Shown piece by piece: positions 59,903 through 64,000 of a DNA stretch of 64,000 bases. Source of the stretch: Microbacterium esteraromaticum (lineage in GTDB: Bacteria > Actinomycetota > Actinomycetes > Actinomycetales > Microbacteriaceae); the NCBI RefSeq assembly GCF_028747645.1, contig NZ_CP118100.1:1922001-1986000 (forward strand). The letters are read 5' to 3'. A program made the translations under genes and the position numbers. The notes under the pieces are model-generated. The model was given only the letters and a program-made list of their open reading frames with translations, had not been told where the DNA came from and made no database searches. How positions within the stretch are numbered: position 1 is the stretch's first letter; each line of letters opens with the position of its first letter.

Positions 59903-61636
59903 CTACTTGGCCTCTCCTGCTGCGGCGGCCGGCGCCGCGACGGGGTGCTCGGCTGCCTCGGGGTGGTTCAGGTCGAACGCGGGGCGCTCGCTTCGGATGC
60001 GCGGGATCGACGTGAAGTTGTGTCGCGGCGGCGGGCACGACGTGGCCCACTCGAGCGATGCGCCGTAACCCCACGGGTCATCGACCGTCACCTTGGGCGC
60101 CTTGCGAGCCGTGATCCAGACGTTCAGGAAGAACGGCAGCATCGAGGCGCCGAGGATGATGGCACCGATCGTGGAGACCTGGTTGCCCCACTCCCAGTTG
60201 TCGTACGTCGAGTAGTCGGCGTAACGACGCGGCATGCCGTCGACGCCCAGCCAGTGCTGGATGAGGAACGTCATGTGGAAGCCGATGAACAGCATCCAGA
60301 AGTGGATGTAGCCGAGGCGCTCGTTGAGCATGCGTCCGGTCCACTTCGGCCACCAGAAGTAGAAGCCGGCGAACATGGCGAACACGACCGTACCGAACAC
60401 GACGTAGTGGAAGTGCGCGACGACGAAGTACGAGTCACTGAGGTGGAAGTCCAGCGGGGGCGCGGCCAGGATGACACCGGTGAGACCACCGAAGACGAAC
60501 GACACCAGGAACCCGAGCGAGAACACCATCGGGGTCTCGAAGGTCAGCGACCCTCGCCACATGGTTCCGATCCAGTTGAAGATCTTCACACCCGTCGGCA
60601 CGGCGATGAGCATCGTCATCAGTGCGAAGAACGGCAGCAGTACACCACCGGTGACGTACATGTGGTGCGCCCACACCGACACGGACAGCGCGGCGATCGC
60701 GATGGTCGCGTACACGAGCGTCTTGTAACCGAAGATCGGCTTGCGGCTGAAGACCGGGAAGATCTCGGAGACGATGCCGAAGAACGGCAGCGCGATGATG
60801 TACACCTCAGGGTGTCCAAAGAACCAGAACAGGTGCTGCCAAAGAAGCACACCGCCGTTCGCGACGTCATAGGTGTGTGCGCCCAGGATGCGGTCGGCAG
60901 CAGCCGCGAACATCGCCGCTGCAAGGACGGGGAACGCCATCAGGATCAGCAGGCTCGTCACCAGCGTGTTCCACGAGAAGATCGGCATGCGCCACATGGT
61001 CATACCCGGGGCACGCATCGTGATGATCGTGGTGATGAAGTTCACCGCACCGAGGATCGTACCGAAACCGGACATACCGAGCCCGAGCATCCAGAGATTG
61101 CCACCAACACCCGGTGAGAAGGAGGCGTTGGCCAGCGGCTGATATGCGAACCAACCGAACGACGCCGCACCCTGCGGGGTGAGGAAGCCGGCGACCGCCA
61201 TGATCGAGCCGAAGCTGAAGAGCCAGAACGCGAAGGCGTTCAGACGCGGGAACGCGACATCGGGTGCACCGATCTGCAGCGGCAGAATGGCGTTCGCGAA
61301 GCCTGCGAACAGCGGCGTCGCGAACATCAGCAGCATGATCGTGCCGTGCATCGTGAACAGCTGGTTGTACTGCTCCTTCGTCGGCACGAGCTGCATGCCG
61401 GGAGCGAACAGCTCGGCGCGGATGATCAGCGCCATCACACCGCCCAGCAGGAAGAACAGCACCGAAGAGATCAGGTACATGTACCCGATCGTCTTGTGGT
61501 CGGTGGACGTGATCCACTTGACGAGGACGTTGCCCTTCTGCTCCACACGCGTGGAGGACAGAAGCGCGGCCTGCCGAGGCGGCAGGGTGCTCGGACGAGC
61601 GCCCTGCGCCGTGTTGGGTTCAGCTGTGGTGGTCAT
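59903..61636 (-). CDS. ctaD: Cytochrome c oxidase subunit I
   Basis: Catalytic subunit of 577 residues with twelve transmembrane helices. Heme a, heme a3 and CuB ligands are visible: [19 protein letters not shown] with the cross-linked His/Tyr region, WAHHMYVTG, and [11 protein letters not shown]. It is a type A oxidase with the K- and D-channel residues in place. It follows ctaC by three bases. Confidence 0.97.
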   Translation of the reverse strand: MTTTAEPNTAQGARPSTLPPRQAALLSSTRVEQKGNVLVKWITSTDHKTIGYMYLISSVLFFLLGGVMALIIRAELFAPGMQLVPTKEQYNQLFTMHGTIMLLMFATPLFAGFANAILPLQIGAPDVAFPRLNAFAFWLFSFGSIMAVAGFLTPQGAASFGWFAYQPLANASFSPGVGGNLWMLGLGMSGFGTILGAVNFITTIITMRAPGMTMWRMPIFSWNTLVTSLLILMAFPVLAAAMFAAAADRILGAHTYDVANGGVLLWQHLFWFFGHPEVYIIALPFFGIVSEIFPVFSRKPIFGYKTLVYATIAIAALSVSVWAHHMYVTGGVLLPFFALMTMLIAVPTGVKIFNWIGTMWRGSLTFETPMVFSLGFLVSFVFGGLTGVILAAPPLDFHLSDSYFVVAHFHYVVFGTVVFAMFAGFYFWWPKWTGRMLNERLGYIHFWMLFIGFHMTFLIQHWLGVDGMPRRYADYSTYDNWEWGNQVSTIGAIILGASMLPFFLNVWITARKAPKVTVDDPWGYGASLEWATSCPPPRHNFTSIPRIRSERPAFDLNHPEAAEHPVAAPAAAAGEAK

Positions 61637-61639
61637 GGC

Positions 61640-62545
61640 TTACTCCTCTTCCTCGGCGTCCGTGCTCGCGCCGGTGCCCGGGAGATTGCTGAGTCGATCG
61701 TAGGAGTCTGTGATGTCGCCGGTGTTGCCCTCGGCGCGCAGCGTCTCGAGGTAGGCGTCGTACTCGTCCTGCTCCACGACCTTCACGTTGAAGAGCATCA
61801 TCGAGTGGTACTCGCCGCAGAGCTCGGCGCACTTGCCGTCGAACTCGCCGACACGGGTCGGGATGAACGACCAGGAGTTGTCCTTCCCGATGTACATGTC
61901 CTTCTTGTACAGGAAGTCGATGATCCAGAAGGAGTGCACGACATCGCGCGACTGGAGGTCGATCTTGACCTTCTTGTCGACCGGCAGCACCAGCGTCGGG
62001 AGCTGCTCGCGGTCGAAGTCGCCCGCCTCGTCCGGGTGCGCCTGCGTACCCATGGTCCAAACGGCGTCGGAGTTGTCCTCTGCCTCACCGTCGTACTGGA
62101 AGTCCCAAGCCCACTGCTTGGCGATCGCCGTGACCTCGACGTCGACCTCGTCATCGGACCACTGGGTCTCGATCGCGGTCTGGTCGCGCGCGGTGAAGAA
62201 GAACATCGCCAGCACGAGGATCAGCGGGATCACCGTGTAGAGGATCTCGATCGGCATGTTGTAGCGCAGCTGCACGGGCAGACCGGTCTGGCCCTTGCGA
62301 CGGCGGTACATGACGACCGCCCACCCCATCAGACCCCACGTGATGAGGCCGACGATGAGCAGAACGATCCACGAGGTGACCCACAGACCCGCGACGCGCT
62401 CGGTCTGGTTCGTTGCGGCAGTGCCGTCTTCTACGAAGCCCGGGAGGAACCCATGCAGTTCGGTGGGAGTACATCCCGCCAGAACCACAGCTGCTGCTAC
62501 TCCCAGCGGGATAGCAGCCCAACGAAGGCGGCGTTTCGAGGGCAC
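61640..62545 (-). CDS. ctaC: Cytochrome c oxidase subunit II
   Basis: Membrane-anchored subunit of 301 residues carrying the CuA centre, with ligands in CAELCGEYHSMM. The N-terminus is a lipoprotein signal ending in VVLAGC, then two transmembrane helices and a periplasmic cupredoxin domain. The start is GTG 62545. First gene of ctaC-ctaD-ctaF. Confidence 0.95.
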   Translation of the reverse strand: MPSKRRLRWAAIPLGVAAAVVLAGCTPTELHGFLPGFVEDGTAATNQTERVAGLWVTSWIVLLIVGLITWGLMGWAVVMYRRRKGQTGLPVQLRYNMPIEILYTVIPLILVLAMFFFTARDQTAIETQWSDDEVDVEVTAIAKQWAWDFQYDGEAEDNSDAVWTMGTQAHPDEAGDFDREQLPTLVLPVDKKVKIDLQSRDVVHSFWIIDFLYKKDMYIGKDNSWSFIPTRVGEFDGKCAELCGEYHSMMLFNVKVVEQDEYDAYLETLRAEGNTGDITDSYDRLSNLPGTGASTDAEEEE

Positions 62546-62581
62546 GATGCACCTTTCAGATCTCGGACAGGAGCGAATTCA

Positions 62582-62587
62582 AGTCTA
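62582..62587 (-). promoter_or_regulatory. Probable -10 element of ctaCDF
   Basis: TAGACT on the minus strand, about 37 bases before the ctaC GTG. No clear -35 box. Confidence 0.4.
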
Positions 62588-62610
62588 GGGCAATCTCACA
62601 CCCTATTCAT

Positions 62611-62629
62611 GCCAACCACGCAGGTTGGC
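62611..62629 (-). terminator. Hairpin after erpA
   Basis: Seven-base stem GCCAACC / GGTTGGC with a five-base loop, six bases after the erpA stop. Confidence 0.55.
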
Positions 62630-62634
62630 CGGGC

Positions 62635-62997
62635 TCAGTGGAAGCTGTCACCGCACGCGCAACTGCCTGCGGCCTGGGGATTGTCGATCGTGAAGCCCTG
62701 CTCCGAGATCGTGTCCTTGAAGTCGATCGACGCGCCGTCCAGGTACGGAATGCTCATGTTGTCGATGATCACCTCGACGCCGTCGAAGTCGACCGTCTCG
62801 TCGCCTTCGAGGTAACGCTCGTCGAAATAGAGCTGGTAGATCAGTCCGGAGCATCCACCGGGCTGGACGGCGACGCGCAGTCGCAGGTCGTCGCGCCCTT
62901 CCTGCTCGAGAAGGCTCTTCACCTTCTGAGCTGCCGCGGACGTGAGGGAGACACCGTGCGCAGCGGTGCTCTCCGAGGTCAGGGTGGTGTCGGTCAT
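62635..62997 (-). CDS. erpA: A-type iron-sulfur cluster insertion protein
   Basis: Fe-S carrier of 120 residues. The three cluster-binding cysteines are in QPGGCSGL and GSCACGDSFH. It can serve the Rieske protein and other Fe-S enzymes. The start is ATG 62997 with AAGGAG seven bases upstream, and TAGGAT (63047-63042) is its likely -10 element. It precedes the oxidase genes in the same direction. Confidence 0.94.
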   Translation of the reverse strand: MTDTTLTSESTAAHGVSLTSAAAQKVKSLLEQEGRDDLRLRVAVQPGGCSGLIYQLYFDERYLEGDETVDFDGVEVIIDNMSIPYLDGASIDFKDTISEQGFTIDNPQAAGSCACGDSFH

Positions 62998-63064
62998 CTC
63001 AACTCCTTGCAATCGGCAGCACGGCCTGCTGCACATGCTCGATCCTACCGCCGGTGCCTGTGGG

Positions 63065-63087
63065 GCGGGCGGGCCCAGCCCGCCCGC
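63065..63087 (-). terminator. Terminator of the dipeptidase gene
   Basis: Nine-base perfect GC stem with a five-base loop, 10 bases after the stop at 63098. Confidence 0.65.
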
Positions 63088-63097
63088 TCCGGTCGCG

Positions 63098-64000
63098 TCA
63101 GGATGCCGCGTCGCGGTCGTTCATCCGCGTCAGCATCAGTGCCTCGGTGCGGATGGCGTTGCGGAACGTCTCCAGATGCAAGGACTCGTTCGGGCTGTGC
63201 GCCCGGGAGTGCGGGTCTTCCACACCGGTGACGAGGATCTGGGCGGCCGGGAACTCGCGCACGAGGTCGGCGATGAACGGGATAGATCCTCCGATTCCGA
63301 GATCGACCGGTTCCGCCCCATAACCGTCTGCCATGGCGCCGCGTGTGAGCTCCACCGCCCAGCCGGAGGTATCGACCAGGAATCCGTCGCCCAGGTCGAC
63401 GTCCGAGAACGTCAGCTCTGCGCCGAACGGCGCGTGGGCACGCAGGTGCGACTCGATCGCGGCGTACGCCTCGGCCGCGTCCTGTCCCGGCGCAACGCGC
63501 GCGCTGATGACGACGCTCACCTCGGGAAGGAGCGTGTTCGATGCTTGCGCGACGCTGGTCGCGTCGATTCCGGTGATCGTGATGGACGGCTTGTTCCAGA
63601 TGCGACCGAAGATGTCGTCGCGCCCCACAGGGGTGGCGTCGGGCAGCAGCCCGGTCTCCTCGCGCAGCGTCTGCTCCGTGTACGGCGGTGTGGTGGCATC
63701 CCGCGCGCCCATCCCGGAGACCGCGACCGCCCCGTCGGCGTCCCAGAGCGTCGCCAGCAGCGTGACCGCCGCCATCATCGCGTCGGGTACGGCTCCACCG
63801 AACATCCCCGAGTGCGAGGCGTGCTCGAGCGTGCGCACTGTCAGGGTGAAGCGGGCGTTGCCCCGCAATGAGACGGTCAGGCCTGGCGTGTGCGAGTCGA
63901 GGTTGCCGGAGTCGGCGACGACGATGGCATCCGCCCGCAGGGCATCGGCGTTGTCGCGCAGGAACCGGGCAAACGAACGGGAGCCGTATTCCTCCTCGCC
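63098..64000 (-). CDS. M20-family dipeptidase, 5' end beyond the window
   Basis: The visible 301 codons are the C-terminal part of a zinc peptidase. At the window edge GEEEYGS carries the catalytic and zinc-ligand Glu region, then VVADSGN. The lid/dimerisation domain follows (TLEHASHSGMFGGAVPD), and the final zinc-ligand His lies in GVEDPHSRAHSPNE. This arrangement fits the PepV / cytosolic dipeptidase group of M20. Probably hydrolyses short peptides in the cytoplasm. Confidence 0.9.
   Translation of the reverse strand, partial: GEEEYGSRSFARFLRDNADALRADAIVVADSGNLDSHTPGLTVSLRGNARFTLTVRTLEHASHSGMFGGAVPDAMMAAVTLLATLWDADGAVAVSGMGARDATTPPYTEQTLREETGLLPDATPVGRDDIFGRIWNKPSITITGIDATSVAQASNTLLPEVSVVISARVAPGQDAAEAYAAIESHLRAHAPFGAELTFSDVDLGDGFLVDTSGWAVELTRGAMADGYGAEPVDLGIGGSIPFIADLVREFPAAQILVTGVEDPHSRAHSPNESLHLETFRNAIRTEALMLTRMNDRDAAS

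Overview
The window is high-GC, densely packed actinobacterial chromosome. RbpA, WhiA, a ClpP1/ClpP2 pair, a diheme QcrC with a three-helix Rieske protein (a bcc-aa3 respiratory chain), a translational T-box on ileS and frequent ATGA start/stop overlaps all point to the order Micrococcales, most likely Microbacteriaceae and plausibly Microbacterium. The genus is inferred from gene content and order only.

Layout. 1-2.3 kb: 3'-truncated ileS with a T-box leader, divergent from a pentapeptide-repeat gene. 3.0-6.1 kb: a one-promoter unit of cstA, a small Cys-Cys-tailed protein and an ArsA-like ATPase, enclosed by a ~49-bp direct repeat. 6.1-11.1 kb: a translationally coupled peptide ABC importer. 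11.2-14.0 kb: valS and a coupled small gene, ending at an 80-bp nested palindrome. 14.2-17.4 kb: threonine catabolism (tdh-kbl) and a LysR regulator. 17.4-18.9 kb: DUF4956 and VTC-domain genes behind a phased TCA-repeat array. 18.9-24.4 kb: M3 peptidase, an IS30-type insertion, peptidase E, clpX. 24.5-29.4 kb: a lipoprotein gene and a deo-type operon (SorC regulator, deoC, aldehyde dehydrogenase, and an aldehyde dehydrogenase paralogue lacking its catalytic domain). 29.5-33.1 kb: clpP2, clpP1, a TPR protein, tig, tRNA-Pro and tRNA-Gly. 33.2-47.5 kb: rbpA, secG, tpiA, pgk, gap, sodA, whiA, rapZ, uvrC, uvrA, an OhrR-like regulator divergent from a zinc-ribbon mini-protein, and uvrB. 47.5-53.6 kb: Tat-exported protein, coaE, rpsA, 5'-3' exonuclease, PHP protein, trpD. 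53.8-62.6 kb: ctaE-qcrCAB converging on ctaCDF, with a decayed beta-propeller gene between. 62.6-64 kb: erpA and a 5'-truncated M20 dipeptidase.

How the genes work together. Most of the window is housekeeping: aminoacylation, lower glycolysis, nucleotide excision repair (uvrA, uvrB, uvrC), Clp proteolysis with trigger factor, and the complete bcc-aa3 chain from menaquinol to oxygen. Accessory functions are peptide and pyruvate uptake, threonine and deoxynucleoside use, and peptide breakdown. The least ordinary parts are the repeat-bounded cstA / CC-tail / ArsA unit, the phased operator array before the DUF4956-VTC pair, the internally deleted aldehyde dehydrogenase, and the OhrR-like / zinc-ribbon pair. 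No CRISPR array, rRNA operon, prophage or replication origin was seen, and no gene-free stretch exceeds about 300 bases.
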